Part shown: one piece after another, positions 43,924-53,358 of the stretch | How the letters are laid out: the number at the start of each line of letters is the position of its first letter | Numbering within the stretch: position 1 is the stretch's first letter | NCBI GenBank assembly: GCA_905181875.1 | Contig: CAJIZH010000003.1 | Span: 930,001-994,000, forward strand | Direction: 5' to 3' | Length of the DNA: 64,000 nt | Source: Flavobacteriales bacterium UBA6770 | GTDB lineage: Bacteria; Bacteroidota; Bacteroidia; Flavobacteriales_G; Salibacteraceae | Notes under the pieces: model-generated | What the model was told of the DNA's origin: nothing | What the model saw: the letters and a program-made list of their open reading frames with translations, nothing else | Databases searched by the model: none | Program-made: the position numbers and the translations under genes

Positions 43924-46752
43924 ATGACAGATCAAAATGGAGATAAGCGACTTTTTTTATTAGACGCTTATGCACTGATTTTCAGAGCCTATTATGCGTT
44001 TATAAAAAACCCAAGAATAAATTCTAAAGGGCTGAATACCTCGGCAATATTTGGATTTACAAATACTTTGTTGGATATTCTAAATAGAGAAAAGCCAACA
44101 CATATCTCCGTGGTTTTTGATCACAAATCTCCAAATGTGCGTGTGCAAGAATATTCTGAATACAAAGCCAATCGAGATGCTACCCCCGAAGATATTAAAT
44201 TGTCAGAGCCTTATATCCGTAAAATTATTGAAGGTTTTAATATTCCAATATTAGAGGCGGCAGGTTATGAAGCCGATGATGTGATAGGAGGATTGGCTAA
44301 AAAGGCAGAAAAAGAAGGCTTTACCGTTTACATGATGACGCCCGATAAAGATTTTGGTCAACTGGTATCTGAAAACATATTTATGTACCGCCCAGCTCGT
44401 GGTGGAGGACCGGCTGAAGTTTGGGGTATACCAGAAATTTGCGAAAAATTTGATATTAGTCGGCCAGACCAAGTAATTGATTTGCTGGGAATGTGGGGTG
44501 ATGCAGTCGATAATATTCCCGGGATTCCTGGTGTGGGTCAAAAAACGGCAGCAAAACTGCTGAAGGAATACGACTCTATGGAAGGGTTGTACGAACACAC
44601 TCATGAGCTAAAAGGAAAAATGAAGGAAAAAGTAGAGGCTAATAAAGAGCAAGCTTTTCTTTCTAAAAAATTAGCAACGATTTTATTAGATGCTCCCGTT
44701 GATTTTGAGCCAGATAAACTCATTTTAGAAGAGCCAAATAAAGATGTTCTTAGAGAGCTGTTTACTGAACTAGAATTTAGAAATTTTGCAACAAAAGTAC
44801 TGGGTGAAACGATTTCGATTGGCTCATCCAGTGTACCAAAAAAAGCAATTTCGACAAATGGTCAAATGGATTTATTTGGAAGTCCAATTGTAGCTTCAGA
44901 AGATGCTGGAGAACCCGAGGAAGAACTAGAAACGAGTGGCTCCGATTTGGCTTCAAGTTTTCATGAATACCATTTTACAGATACAGAAGAAAAAAGGAAA
45001 TCCTTAATTTCGATCTTATCCTTTCAAGATAGTTTTTGTTTCGATACCGAAACAACTGGATTAGATCCGTTAAAAGCTGAGCTGGTTGGAATGTCCTTCG
45101 CGATCAGTGCTTTTGAAGCTTTTTATGTTCCAGTGCCAGCAGATTTTAAAGAAGCGCAGGCCATAGTAGATGAGTTTAAGCCACTCTTTGAAAATAGTAA
45201 AACTCAAAAAATTGGTCAAAACCTGAAATACGATGTTCTGGTATTGCGCAAATATGGAGTACGAGTAGAAGGACCCTATTTTGACACGATGTTAGCGCAC
45301 TATGTTTTGGAGCCAAATACTCGAAAACATGGGATGGACTATTTGGCTGAGGCTTTTTTGAATTATACTTCAGTGCCTATCTCTGATTTGATTGGGCCAA
45401 AAGGAAAGAACCAGAAAACAATGCGAGATATTCCTCAAGAATCTATTTCAGATTATGCTTGCGAGGATGCTGATATTACTTTGCGTTTAAAAAGGGTTTT
45501 TGAACCGATGCTTGAAGAAGTGGGTTTAGCAGATTTGTTTAATAAAATAGAATCTCCTTTACTGGTTGTGCTTGCTGATATGGAAGAAGAGGGAATTCAA
45601 TTAAATTCTGAAAGCCTTAAAGAGCTGTCGGAAACGTTATTAATTGATGCCCAAAAAGTAGAGGGAGAGATTTACGAATTGGCAGGAACGAATTTCAATA
45701 TTGCTTCGCCAAAACAAGTTGGCGAAATTTTATTTGAGCATTTGAAGATTGATGCTAAAGCCAAAAAAACGAAAACAGGACAGTTTCAAACCAACGAAGA
45801 AATCTTAAAGAAATATGCTCCTGAGAATGAAATTGTAGGCAAAATTCTAGATTTCAGAGAGTTGGTAAAACTTAGAAACACTTATGTAGATCCATTACCT
45901 TTATTGGTGCATGCTGATGGAAGAATTCACACTACATACAATCAGATTATTGCTGCAACGGGCAGGTTAAGTTCTGAAGCACCTAATTTGCAAAACATAC
46001 CGGTTCGAACAGAACGCGGACGAGAGATTAGGAAAGCATTTATTCCTAGAGATGACAAGCATACGTTGCTTGCTTCGGATTATAGCCAAGTAGAATTAAG
46101 AATAATGGCTTCTTTAAGTGGAGACAAAGGAATGATCGAAGCTTTTAAAAACGGCGAAGACATTCATGCCGCTACTGCCGCAAAAGTATTTGGCGTTGAT
46201 CCAGAGGAAGTTACTCGTGAAATGCGCTCAAAGGCAAAAGCGGTAAACTTTGGAATTGCTTACGGTCAGGGTTCATTTGGGTTAGCTCAAAACTTAGGAA
46301 TTGGTAGAACTGAAGCCAAGGAGATTATTGACTCGTATTTCGCAAAATATTCTAGTGTAAAAGCATACATGGACAAGTCTATTGAAACTGCACGCGAGAA
46401 TAATTACTGTGAAACTATAATGGGGAGAATTTTACCGCTTAGAGACATTAATTCAGCAAATGGCACGGTAAGGTCTCAAGCAGAAAGAATCGCGATAAAC
46501 GCCCCTATTCAAGGGAGTGCAGCTGACATTATTAAATTGGCTATGCTTGATATTCACAAGTTTCTTGAAGAAAGTGATTTTAAAACCAAGATGCTGCTTC
46601 AAGTGCATGATGAATTGGTGTTTGATGTGCCAAAAGGAGAGATTGAGGAAATCACGCCAATAATTGAAGAGAAAATGTCAAACGCTTTTAAGCTTTCTGT
46701 TCCGTTGGTTGTGGATAGTGGAACAGGAGATAATTGGTTGGCGGCACATTAA
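43924..46752 (+). CDS. polA: DNA polymerase I
   Basis: 942 residues from ATG 43924 (MTDQNGDKRLFLLDAYAL). The longer frame from 43852 adds 24 residues unlike PolA and begins upstream of the probable promoter. Three domains: 5'-3' exonuclease (EADDVIGGL, DKDFGQLV, GIPGVGQKTAAKLL), proofreading 3'-5' exonuclease with intact acidic residues (CFDTETTGLDPL, NLKYDVLVL, YACEDADITL), and polymerase with motif A SDYSQVELRI, motif B RSKAKAVNFGIAYGQG and motif C VHDELVF. It fills gaps in repair and removes Okazaki primers. Confidence 0.95.
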   Translation: MTDQNGDKRLFLLDAYALIFRAYYAFIKNPRINSKGLNTSAIFGFTNTLLDILNREKPTHISVVFDHKSPNVRVQEYSEYKANRDATPEDIKLSEPYIRKIIEGFNIPILEAAGYEADDVIGGLAKKAEKEGFTVYMMTPDKDFGQLVSENIFMYRPARGGGPAEVWGIPEICEKFDISRPDQVIDLLGMWGDAVDNIPGIPGVGQKTAAKLLKEYDSMEGLYEHTHELKGKMKEKVEANKEQAFLSKKLATILLDAPVDFEPDKLILEEPNKDVLRELFTELEFRNFATKVLGETISIGSSSVPKKAISTNGQMDLFGSPIVASEDAGEPEEELETSGSDLASSFHEYHFTDTEEKRKSLISILSFQDSFCFDTETTGLDPLKAELVGMSFAISAFEAFYVPVPADFKEAQAIVDEFKPLFENSKTQKIGQNLKYDVLVLRKYGVRVEGPYFDTMLAHYVLEPNTRKHGMDYLAEAFLNYTSVPISDLIGPKGKNQKTMRDIPQESISDYACEDADITLRLKRVFEPMLEEVGLADLFNKIESPLLVVLADMEEEGIQLNSESLKELSETLLIDAQKVEGEIYELAGTNFNIASPKQVGEILFEHLKIDAKAKKTKTGQFQTNEEILKKYAPENEIVGKILDFRELVKLRNTYVDPLPLLVHADGRIHTTYNQIIAATGRLSSEAPNLQNIPVRTERGREIRKAFIPRDDKHTLLASDYSQVELRIMASLSGDKGMIEAFKNGEDIHAATAAKVFGVDPEEVTREMRSKAKAVNFGIAYGQGSFGLAQNLGIGRTEAKEIIDSYFAKYSSVKAYMDKSIETARENNYCETIMGRILPLRDINSANGTVRSQAERIAINAPIQGSAADIIKLAMLDIHKFLEESDFKTKMLLQVHDELVFDVPKGEIEEITPIIEEKMSNAFKLSVPLVVDSGTGDNWLAAH

Positions 46753-46774
46753 TTATTAGGGAAGGTAAAAGTTT

Positions 46775-46782
46775 TAATTTCG
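46775..46782 (+). promoter_or_regulatory. possible promoter -7 box (TAnnTTCG variant)
   Basis: TAATTTCG, identical to the box before polA, 21 nt upstream of the methyltransferase ATG. Confidence 0.4.
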
Positions 46783-46803
46783 GCCAACCATTTTTCACGG
46801 TAA

Positions 46804-47592
46804 ATGCAAGAAAGACATTTAAATAGAAAGCAGTATTTCAACGAACAGGCAATAAGTACAAGAAAGTACGTGGTGCCTTACATTGAAACAGTAATTCCAA
46901 TTACTAAGGATACCAAGGTTCTAGAAATAGGCTGTGGTGAAGGAGGAAATATTCTTCCGTTTTTAGAAAAAGGCTGCAATGTTATGGGCGTCGACCTTAA
47001 TCAAGGTAAGTTGAATATGGGAGAAGAATGGCTGAATGAAGCCTTGCCCGGTTCCAAATTTAAACTCATCAACCAAGATATTTACGATTGGGATTTATCA
47101 TCTGACGAAAAATTTGACCTCATTATTTTACGTGATGTAATTGAGCACATTCACGATCAAGATCGTTTTATGGGCTTTATGAAAAGCTTGCTTACTCCAA
47201 ATGGAAAGGTCTTTTTTGGCTTCCCTCCTTGGTATATGCCTTTTGGAGGCCATCAACAGATTTGTAAAAAGAAATTAACGAGTGTTGCACCTTGGTATCA
47301 TTTATTGCCAATGCCTTTATTTAAAATGCTCTTGAAGGCTTTTGGAGAAAGTGAAAGAGTTGTAGAATCGTTAGTTGAAATAAAGGATACCGGAATTTCT
47401 ACCGCGCGGTTTTTAAGCATTGTAAAGAAGCACAATTACAGTTTGGATAAAAAAACACGTTGGTTTATAAATCCAAACTATGAAATCAAGTTTAATCTAA
47501 AGAAACGCGTTTTGATTGGCCCATTGGCTTCAATTCCCTTTTTTAGAGATTTTTTCACAACTTGTTTCTATTGCGTAATCGGTAATAAGTAA
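46804..47592 (+). CDS. class I SAM-dependent methyltransferase
   Basis: 262 residues. Motif I is VLEIGCGEGGNILPFL, motif II VMGVDLNQGKL, and the post-motif is DLIILRDVIEHIHDQDRF. The C-terminal half has an aromatic-rich segment (PPWYMPFGGHQQICKK) common in methyltransferases located in glycan or lipid loci. The substrate is unknown. It lies between polA and tRNA-Ala. Confidence 0.82.
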   Translation: MQERHLNRKQYFNEQAISTRKYVVPYIETVIPITKDTKVLEIGCGEGGNILPFLEKGCNVMGVDLNQGKLNMGEEWLNEALPGSKFKLINQDIYDWDLSSDEKFDLIILRDVIEHIHDQDRFMGFMKSLLTPNGKVFFGFPPWYMPFGGHQQICKKKLTSVAPWYHLLPMPLFKMLLKAFGESERVVESLVEIKDTGISTARFLSIVKKHNYSLDKKTRWFINPNYEIKFNLKKRVLIGPLASIPFFRDFFTTCFYCVIGNK

Positions 47593-47623
47593 AGTTTACT
47601 TAAAATTGCCCGTTAAGAATTTT

Positions 47624-47697
47624 GGGGAATTAGCTCAGTTGGCTAGAGCGTCTGACTGGCAGTCAGAAGGTCGCAGGTTCGATTCCTGTATTCTCCA
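47624..47697 (+). tRNA. tRNA-Ala (GGC)
   Basis: The acceptor stem GGGGAAT pairs with ATTCTCC and contains the G3-U70 wobble that defines alanine tRNAs. The anticodon stem-loop TCTGA-CTGGCAG-TCAGA carries GGC. The T arm is CGCAGG-TTCGATT-CCTG. The discriminator is A. CCA is not encoded. Confidence 0.95.
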
Positions 47698-47708
47698 CTA
47701 TAAAAATC

Positions 47709-47741
47709 AAAGGGTTGCAGAAATGTAGCCCTTTTTTGTTT
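47709..47741 (+). terminator. intrinsic terminator after tRNA-Ala
   Basis: GGGTTGCA pairs with TGTAGCCC (two wobbles) around a short AGAAA-type loop and is followed by six T. Confidence 0.7.
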
Positions 47742-48408
47742 CCCCATTGAAATACAGTTGCAACATAAAGCGCATTTAAGAGGCTAAAATATATACTTAG
47801 TTGATTCAAATAGACGGTCAGTTCAATTCACTCAAGCGAGTGACCTCCAATGAGTAGATAAAAGTTTTACTTAGCCTAACTTAAATACCACTGTCCTTGA
47901 AGAGCAGTCTAAAGGACTTTATATATCTAAGGTAAATGTAAGCGTTGCAATTCAAGAGTTTTTAAAGAGCGATTAAGGCCATTAATTAGATCCTATTTGC
48001 TTATGACTATCAAAATTCTATTTTCTTAATTAATACAATACGCATTAAAAGGTCTTACAGAAACTTCATGTGTTTAGCACCCAGCTCGCCAAAAGACGTC
48101 AAGAAAACCTAGTTTCCGTTGAGGTATTTTGGTGTAGACTCATAAAACCAGACAGTTATAACTAATATTTGCTATTCTGCCTATGTTGAATGGAGGTCAT
48201 GTTGATATAACACAAGTCTTAACTGGGATTAAAAACTAGAATTATTTTGTTTCAACCAGTGAAAAGGCAATTTTGTCGAAGACTTTAGCGGTAACACTTA
48301 ATTTTAACATAAATTAGGCAAATATTGGTTGTGTGGAAGAGGAGTTCAGACCCCCTCTCTAAAAAACGAGGCGAAACTGAAAAGCCAAACGAGTAGGAAA
48401 AATGTAAT
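47742..48408. other. long gap with one decayed-gene trace
   Basis: About 670 nt without an intact gene. The only protein-like trace is the type IX sorting-domain remnant at 47878-47976 (separate entry). A 75-codon minus frame at 48285-48512 overlaps the lipoprotein gene antisense and is not credible. No integrase, repeat or attachment duplication of the tRNA-Ala end was seen. Confidence 0.45.
47878..47976 (+). pseudogene. remnant of a type IX sorting domain
   Basis: The frame reads NLNTTVLEEQSKGLYISKVN then VSVAIQEFLKSD and a stop. The xGLYISKVNV core near the C-terminus is the classic end of a type A Por sorting domain (sGvYxvkv). The frame is closed just upstream by a TAG, and no signal peptide or body remains. 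It is the tail of a lost secreted-protein gene. Confidence 0.4.
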
Positions 48409-48417
48409 TTGTATAAA

Positions 48418-48870
48418 ATGAAAAACGGTTTCAAAATTTTAATATTAACGGTTTTGGTGGCTACTCTTGCAAGCTGCACCAGCCTCAACAATGTAGTTAG
48501 AGAACCAAACACAAAGGTGCTTCTAACTAAGTCTGATTTTGCTCTTTCTAATCAAGTTTCAGCAGAAGCTAAAACAGTGAAAGTTTTAGGTATAGACTGG
48601 TCAAGAATTTTTATGGTAGAAACAGGAGAAGTTAATAAAGATGGTTCATCAAGTGCTGTAAGTGCAGCAAGTATTCCTGTAATAGGGTCTTTTATTGGTG
48701 GTGACAGAACAGAAAGCTATGCTCTTTATGAATTAATGAAAAGTAACCCCGGTTACGATGTTGTTTTTTACCCACAATTTGAAACAAAAAAATACGCACC
48801 AGGGTTAGGTTTGTTTTATAATGTTACAACAGTAAAAGCAACAGCTAGACTAGGTAAGATGACTGAATAA
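48418..48870 (+). CDS. hypothetical lipoprotein
   Basis: 150 residues from ATG 48418; a TTG 9 nt upstream is the alternative. The signal peptide ends in lipobox LASC (Cys20). The remainder is a small alpha/beta domain (DFALSNQVSAEAKTVKVLGI, SIPVIGSFIGGDRTESYALYEL, NPGYDVVFYPQFETKKYA) like the short stress or maintenance lipoproteins of Bacteroidota, but no named family was recognised. It is probably monocistronic, ending before the hairpin at 48999. Confidence 0.75.
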   Translation: MKNGFKILILTVLVATLASCTSLNNVVREPNTKVLLTKSDFALSNQVSAEAKTVKVLGIDWSRIFMVETGEVNKDGSSSAVSAASIPVIGSFIGGDRTESYALYELMKSNPGYDVVFYPQFETKKYAPGLGLFYNVTTVKATARLGKMTE

Positions 48871-48998
48871 AAGCAACTAATAATACCTTATTGGGAAATA
48901 CAGCTGGGATTAATACTGTGTTGATGCTGGATACTATATCGGTGTTTTTTTGGTCAGTTTATATGTTATAATCATAGGATCTCATCTTCTCTACATTA

Positions 48999-49030
48999 AG
49001 CCCTTCTAAACTTTAGAAGGGCTTTTTATT
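48999..49030 (+). terminator. intrinsic terminator
   Basis: AGCCCTTCTA (48999-49008) pairs with TAGAAGGGCT (49014-49023), with loop AACTT, followed by T5. Confidence 0.85.
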
Positions 49031-49121
49031 ACCATCCATCCTCAAAATAAGTTAATCCGAACCTTCTTCTATTGATTATTGAACAAATACCACGACTTTC
49101 GCGTCCTGAAAGAAACCCATC

Positions 49122-51563
49122 GTGTTTAAACGTATCCTATATCTAATTATATTGTTGAGTTTCACTACTCAAACAGCATTTTCTCAAGGCGGAAGACCTC
49201 AAGGAAAGGGAGGCGGTAAAAAAGGTGGAAATACGTTTTCTATTCTTGGAAAACTGGTGGATGAAAATCGGAATGCAACTCCATATGCTTCTATTGCGGT
49301 ATACAACTCCAAAGATTCAACACTAGCTGCTGGATTAGCATCTGATGGAGATGGTTTCTTCGATGTTCAGGTTAGACCAGGTAAATATTACGCTCAAATA
49401 AGTTTCTTGTCTTTTGAAACTAAAGTGATTTCCAACCTCAACATCACTAATGCAGACATTAATTTGAAGGCAGTAACAATGCATCCATCTGCTACTTCTT
49501 TAGAAACAGTAACTATTGAGGCCGAGCGACCACAAATGGAATTGAAGTTGGACAAAAGGGTCTATAACGTCGATAAAGATCTTACTAATCGAGGTCAGAC
49601 TACTGCTGGAATTTTAGAAAACATTCCTTCTGTAGATGTTGATGTTGAAGGGAATGTGAGTTTAAGAAACAGCCAAAACGTAAGGATTTTAATTGACGGA
49701 CAACCCGCAGCACTTATGGGAATGAGTAACGGTGAAGCTCTAAAAATGATTCAGGGAGATATGGTCGAAAAGGTGGAGATAATTACCAATCCTTCAGCAA
49801 GATACGATGCAGAAGGTGAGGTTGGAATTATAAATATTGTGCTCAAAAAAGAAAAGAAAAAAGGACTGAATGGGGTTTTTGAAGTTCGGGCGGGATTTCC
49901 AATAAACGCAGGTGCAAGCTATACGTTGAATTATCGAAAAAAGAAATTCAACTTCTTCACGGGTTATGGCTTGAATTATCGTGAACGACCAGGGCAAGGA
50001 ACCACCTATCATGAATTTTATAGACCCGATACAACCTTTGGTTATCGATCAGAAAGAAACCACAGTCGCAATGGATTTAATCAGAACATTCGATTGGGAG
50101 CGAGCTATCAATTCAATAAGTACAACTCACTCACCGTTTCAGGAAACTACAGCAACGGCGCCGGAGTAAATGATGCACAATTGATTTATGAAGATTTTGG
50201 AATAAATTCTGAAATCAGCCAAACGGTGAATCGAGATGAAGTTGAAGATCAGCGGAACAATATGAGTCGAGGCCAATTGAATTATACCAAAACCTTTAAG
50301 AAAAAGGAAATGAAATGGACCATTGATGTTTCGGGTTTTACCAACTTTAGCTTTGAAGACGCGGATTTAAATGAGGTTAGCACCAGTCCGCTGACTCCTA
50401 ACATTATCCAAAAAGCAATTACTGAAGAGGAAGGAAGTAACCTAACAATGCAGTCTGATTTTGTGTTTCCTTTTTTAGAAGATGGTAAAGGAGAGCTAGG
50501 GGTGAAGGGTAACCTAAGAGCAATCAACAACAATTTTGATATTTCACAATTCGATGGAGTTGAGTATGTTCCAGATCCAGTTTTTAATAACGAAATGGCT
50601 TACACCGAAGATGTTTATGCTGCTTATGCTATGGCTGGAAATAAAACCAAGAATTTTTCTTATCAACTCGGTGTTCGTTTGGAGTACACTGATATTGTAA
50701 CGGAATTCAAGAGAACGAATGAAAGAAACCAAAGAGACTATCTAAACTTGTTTCCTAGCGTGAACCTCTCTTATGAATTCAAGAAAAATCAGTTTATTCA
50801 ATCCAGTTATTCTAAAAGAATATCACGTCCACGACACTGGTATTTATACCCGTTTTACAATTTAAGTGACAATCGAAACATCTCTACAGGAAACCCAAAC
50901 TTGAATCCCGTATTTACAGATGCTTTTGAGTTAGGATACATGAAGCGTTGGGAAAAAGCCAACATTTTGGTGAGTCCTTATTACCGATATTCTACAGGAA
51001 CCATAGAGCGAATTTTGTTAGCCGACTCTGCGGGAATCAATACTCGATTTCCAATAAACCTAGGAACTAGAAACTCATTTGGATTGGAGGTCTCAGGAAG
51101 CTTAACGCTAAAAGAGTGGTGGAATGTTAACGGGAGTTTCAATTTCTTTAGAGCCGTTACCGATGGAGAATACAAAGGTCAACAATTTTCCGCAGACACC
51201 TATGCTTGGTCTAGCCGAATAGTAAGTAAATGGAAAATATGGGACAAGATTTCTTACCAGACTTCATTGAACTATCGTTCCAAAGAAAAAACAACTCAAG
51301 GAGAACAATTGGCTCGATATAATATAGATATGGCTGCCGCTGTTGATGTTCTTAAAGGAAATGGAACTTTGACACTCTCCGTAAGAGATATATTGAATAC
51401 ACGAAAAAGGATCAATATAACTGAAGGCCCTGATTTTTACGATGAATCTGAATTTCAATGGGTTTCAAGATATACTGTACTAACCTTCTCTTACCGATTA
51501 AACCAAAAGAAAAAACCACAAAGAGGTGGTGGAGGTTATGGTGGAGAAGAAGGTGGAGGGTAG
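49122..51563 (+). CDS. TonB-dependent-receptor-type outer-membrane beta-barrel protein
   Basis: 813 residues from GTG 49122 with a signal peptide (MFKRILYLIILLSFTTQTAF). An N-terminal Gly/Lys-rich stretch (GGRPQGKGGGKKGG) precedes a CarboxypepD_reg domain (about 40-125: LGKLVDENRNATPYASIAVY). A plug domain follows (about 135-235: GQTTAGILENIPSVDVDVEG, IEIITNPSARYDAEG-like), then a 550-residue barrel (outer membrane family 3 type). The C-terminus ends in a glycine-rich RGGGGYGGEEGGG tail instead of the usual aromatic. No SusD-like lipoprotein partner is adjacent, so it is not a polysaccharide-utilisation pair. Substrate unknown. Confidence 0.85.
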   Translation: MFKRILYLIILLSFTTQTAFSQGGRPQGKGGGKKGGNTFSILGKLVDENRNATPYASIAVYNSKDSTLAAGLASDGDGFFDVQVRPGKYYAQISFLSFETKVISNLNITNADINLKAVTMHPSATSLETVTIEAERPQMELKLDKRVYNVDKDLTNRGQTTAGILENIPSVDVDVEGNVSLRNSQNVRILIDGQPAALMGMSNGEALKMIQGDMVEKVEIITNPSARYDAEGEVGIINIVLKKEKKKGLNGVFEVRAGFPINAGASYTLNYRKKKFNFFTGYGLNYRERPGQGTTYHEFYRPDTTFGYRSERNHSRNGFNQNIRLGASYQFNKYNSLTVSGNYSNGAGVNDAQLIYEDFGINSEISQTVNRDEVEDQRNNMSRGQLNYTKTFKKKEMKWTIDVSGFTNFSFEDADLNEVSTSPLTPNIIQKAITEEEGSNLTMQSDFVFPFLEDGKGELGVKGNLRAINNNFDISQFDGVEYVPDPVFNNEMAYTEDVYAAYAMAGNKTKNFSYQLGVRLEYTDIVTEFKRTNERNQRDYLNLFPSVNLSYEFKKNQFIQSSYSKRISRPRHWYLYPFYNLSDNRNISTGNPNLNPVFTDAFELGYMKRWEKANILVSPYYRYSTGTIERILLADSAGINTRFPINLGTRNSFGLEVSGSLTLKEWWNVNGSFNFFRAVTDGEYKGQQFSADTYAWSSRIVSKWKIWDKISYQTSLNYRSKEKTTQGEQLARYNIDMAAAVDVLKGNGTLTLSVRDILNTRKRINITEGPDFYDESEFQWVSRYTVLTFSYRLNQKKKPQRGGGGYGGEEGGG

Positions 51564-51574
51564 AATTTATTTTT

Positions 51575-51625
51575 CGTCATTCCCGTGCAGACGGGAATCT
51601 GAGAATTAGGAATCGGATTCCGATT
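51575..51625. repeat. palindromic intergenic element (REP-like)
   Basis: Hairpin ATTCCCGT-GCAG-ACGGGAAT at 51579-51598, in the wording CGTCATTCCCGTGCAGACGG that recurs as dispersed repeats in many bacterial genomes. It is followed by a second palindrome AATCGG-ATT-CCGATT at 51611-51625. It lies between convergent genes, where it could act as a two-way terminator. Confidence 0.55.
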
Positions 51626-51651
51626 TTCCAATAAGTATTCGACTTGAAATT

Positions 51652-53058
51652 TTAATTCGCTAGTTCCTCAGCAAACTGCAACAACCTACCTTCTTCAAAC
51701 TTATTTGCAACCAACTGCATTCCGAAAGGCATTCCATTACTGTGCGTAAACAAAGGAATTGAAACTCCAGGTACACCAGCTAAGTTCGCTTGTACAGTAA
51801 AGATATCTTCCAAATACATTGCAACAGGGTCGTTTCCATGTGCTCCAATTTTAAAAGCGGTATGCGGTGTAGTTGGCGTTAAAATGAAGTCATAATCCGA
51901 TAGAATTTCAAAGGTTTTATCTTGAATCAATCGTCGAACTTTTTGAGCTTTAGAATAATAAGCGTCATAGTAACCAGCACTAAGAACAAATGTTCCTAGC
52001 ATAATTCTGCGTTTTACTTCAGCGCCAAATCCTTCAGATCTAGATTTTGTGTAGGTAGTTTCTAAATCAACCGCATTTTCTGATCGATAACCGTAGCGCA
52101 TTCCATCAAAACGAGAAAGGTTACTGGAAGCTTCTGCATTAGAAAGTACATTGTAACAAGGCACCAATTGATCTAAATAAGGAAATGATACTGCTTCAAC
52201 AGTGTGACCTGCAGCTTTTAATTCCTCAATCTTATTTAAATGTGCTGTTTTTACTTCTGGATCAAGCCCTTCAGCGTCAAAACACTCTTGTAGGTATGCA
52301 ATTTTATGTTTTTTAGAAGTCGCGGTTAAGTCTAGTTTATTGCTGCTTAACGTACTATCGAATTCATCAGAACCAGCCATTACAGAAAGTACAGCAGACA
52401 TATCCTCTACCGAATTTGCAAATGGTCCAATCTGATCCATAGACGAAGCGTAGGCAATAAGCCCATGCCTTGATATTGTTCCGTACGTTGGTTTCATTCC
52501 AAATACGCCACAAAAAGAAGCGGGTTGACGAATACTTCCACCGGTATCAGATCCTAAAGAAACCAAACAGGTGTTTGCTGCAACGGCTGCAGCAGAACCA
52601 CCAGAACTTCCGCCGGGAACAAGCTCCGGGTTGTGTGGGTTTTTAACAGGACCATAGGCAGATTTTTCATTCGAAGAACCCATTGCGAATTCATCACAAT
52701 TTAGTCTACCAATAAATAATGCATCTGCTGTAAGCAATCGCTCAACGACTGTTGAGGAATAGATGGATTCAAACCCTTCTAATATTTTACTAGCTGCCGA
52801 TACTTTATGTCCAGCATAACAGATATTGTCTTTTAAACCGATGACCATTCCGGCTAAATCGCCAGCAGTACCCGAATTAATTTTCTCTTGAATTTGAGTT
52901 GCTTTTTCCAAAGCTTCTTCTTTCCAAACCTCTAAGTAGATGTTTAAATCAGAAGTCTTTTCGATTTCAATCAAATAAGAATTAACCAAATCAGGAAGAG
53001 TGTATTCACCATTCTTGATACTGGTTTGAATTGCTGTAAGTTTTTTTGGAAATTCCAT
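51652..53058 (-). CDS. gatA: Asp-tRNA(Asn)/Glu-tRNA(Gln) amidotransferase subunit A
   Basis: 468 residues, amidase-signature enzyme. The triad is Lys76 (GLKDNI), Ser151 (PGGSSGGS) and Ser175 (GSDTGGSIRQPA), with the spacing of known GatA. It liberates ammonia from glutamine for amidation of misacylated Glu-tRNA-Gln or Asp-tRNA-Asn, together with GatB and GatC, which are not in the window. It lies 64 nt downstream of tatA on the same strand and is probably co-transcribed with it. Confidence 0.94.
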   Translation of the reverse strand: MEFPKKLTAIQTSIKNGEYTLPDLVNSYLIEIEKTSDLNIYLEVWKEEALEKATQIQEKINSGTAGDLAGMVIGLKDNICYAGHKVSAASKILEGFESIYSSTVVERLLTADALFIGRLNCDEFAMGSSNEKSAYGPVKNPHNPELVPGGSSGGSAAAVAANTCLVSLGSDTGGSIRQPASFCGVFGMKPTYGTISRHGLIAYASSMDQIGPFANSVEDMSAVLSVMAGSDEFDSTLSSNKLDLTATSKKHKIAYLQECFDAEGLDPEVKTAHLNKIEELKAAGHTVEAVSFPYLDQLVPCYNVLSNAEASSNLSRFDGMRYGYRSENAVDLETTYTKSRSEGFGAEVKRRIMLGTFVLSAGYYDAYYSKAQKVRRLIQDKTFEILSDYDFILTPTTPHTAFKIGAHGNDPVAMYLEDIFTVQANLAGVPGVSIPLFTHSNGMPFGMQLVANKFEEGRLLQFAEELAN

Positions 53059-53122
53059 CTATACCAAACATAAAAGGGCAAGACGAAGCTTACCCTTAGT
53101 TATTTGAAAATGAATAAGTAAA

Positions 53123-53287
53123 TTACTTATCGGTTTCTTTTTTATCTGTGTCGTTTTCTTTCGACGCATCTTTAAATTCTTTCATCCCACTTCCTAGTCC
53201 TTTCATTAATTCAGGAATTTTTTTTCCACCAAATAAAAGAAGAACTACAACTAAAATGAGTGCGATTTGCCAAGGACCAATTGCCAT
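53123..53287 (-). CDS. tatA: Sec-independent (twin-arginine) translocase protein TatA
   Basis: A 54-residue protein. It reads [20 protein letters not shown], then [20 protein letters not shown] and an acidic/Lys tail. One membrane helix, the FG hinge and the amphipathic K-x-P-E-L-x-x-x-L-G helix are the TatA hallmarks. It forms the variable-size pore of the Tat exporter for folded proteins. It starts 71 nt from the divergent ATP synthase operon and precedes gatA. Confidence 0.9.
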   Translation of the reverse strand: MAIGPWQIALILVVVLLLFGGKKIPELMKGLGSGMKEFKDASKENDTDKKETDK

Positions 53288-53320
53288 TTGAAACGTATTT
53301 TAGGGTGAATAATGAGAACA

Positions 53321-53328
53321 CAAAGGTA
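53321..53328 (-). promoter_or_regulatory. promoter -7 box for tatA-gatA
   Basis: On the minus strand TACCTTTG, a perfect TAnnTTTG box, 33 nt before the tatA ATG. Divergent to the plus-strand box at 53341. Confidence 0.6.
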
Positions 53329-53340
53329 ATAAATAAAGCC

Positions 53341-53348
53341 TAGTTTTG
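53341..53348 (+). promoter_or_regulatory. promoter -7 box for the ATP synthase operon
   Basis: TAGTTTTG, a perfect TAnnTTTG box, 10 nt before the ATG at 53359. It implies a very short leader for the first gene. Confidence 0.55.
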
Positions 53349-53358
53349 CTATGATACG

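Noticed and set aside
48285..48512. Minus-strand 75-codon frame
   Set aside because: Overlaps the 5' part of the lipoprotein gene antisense, with low-complexity hydrophobic composition and no start context.
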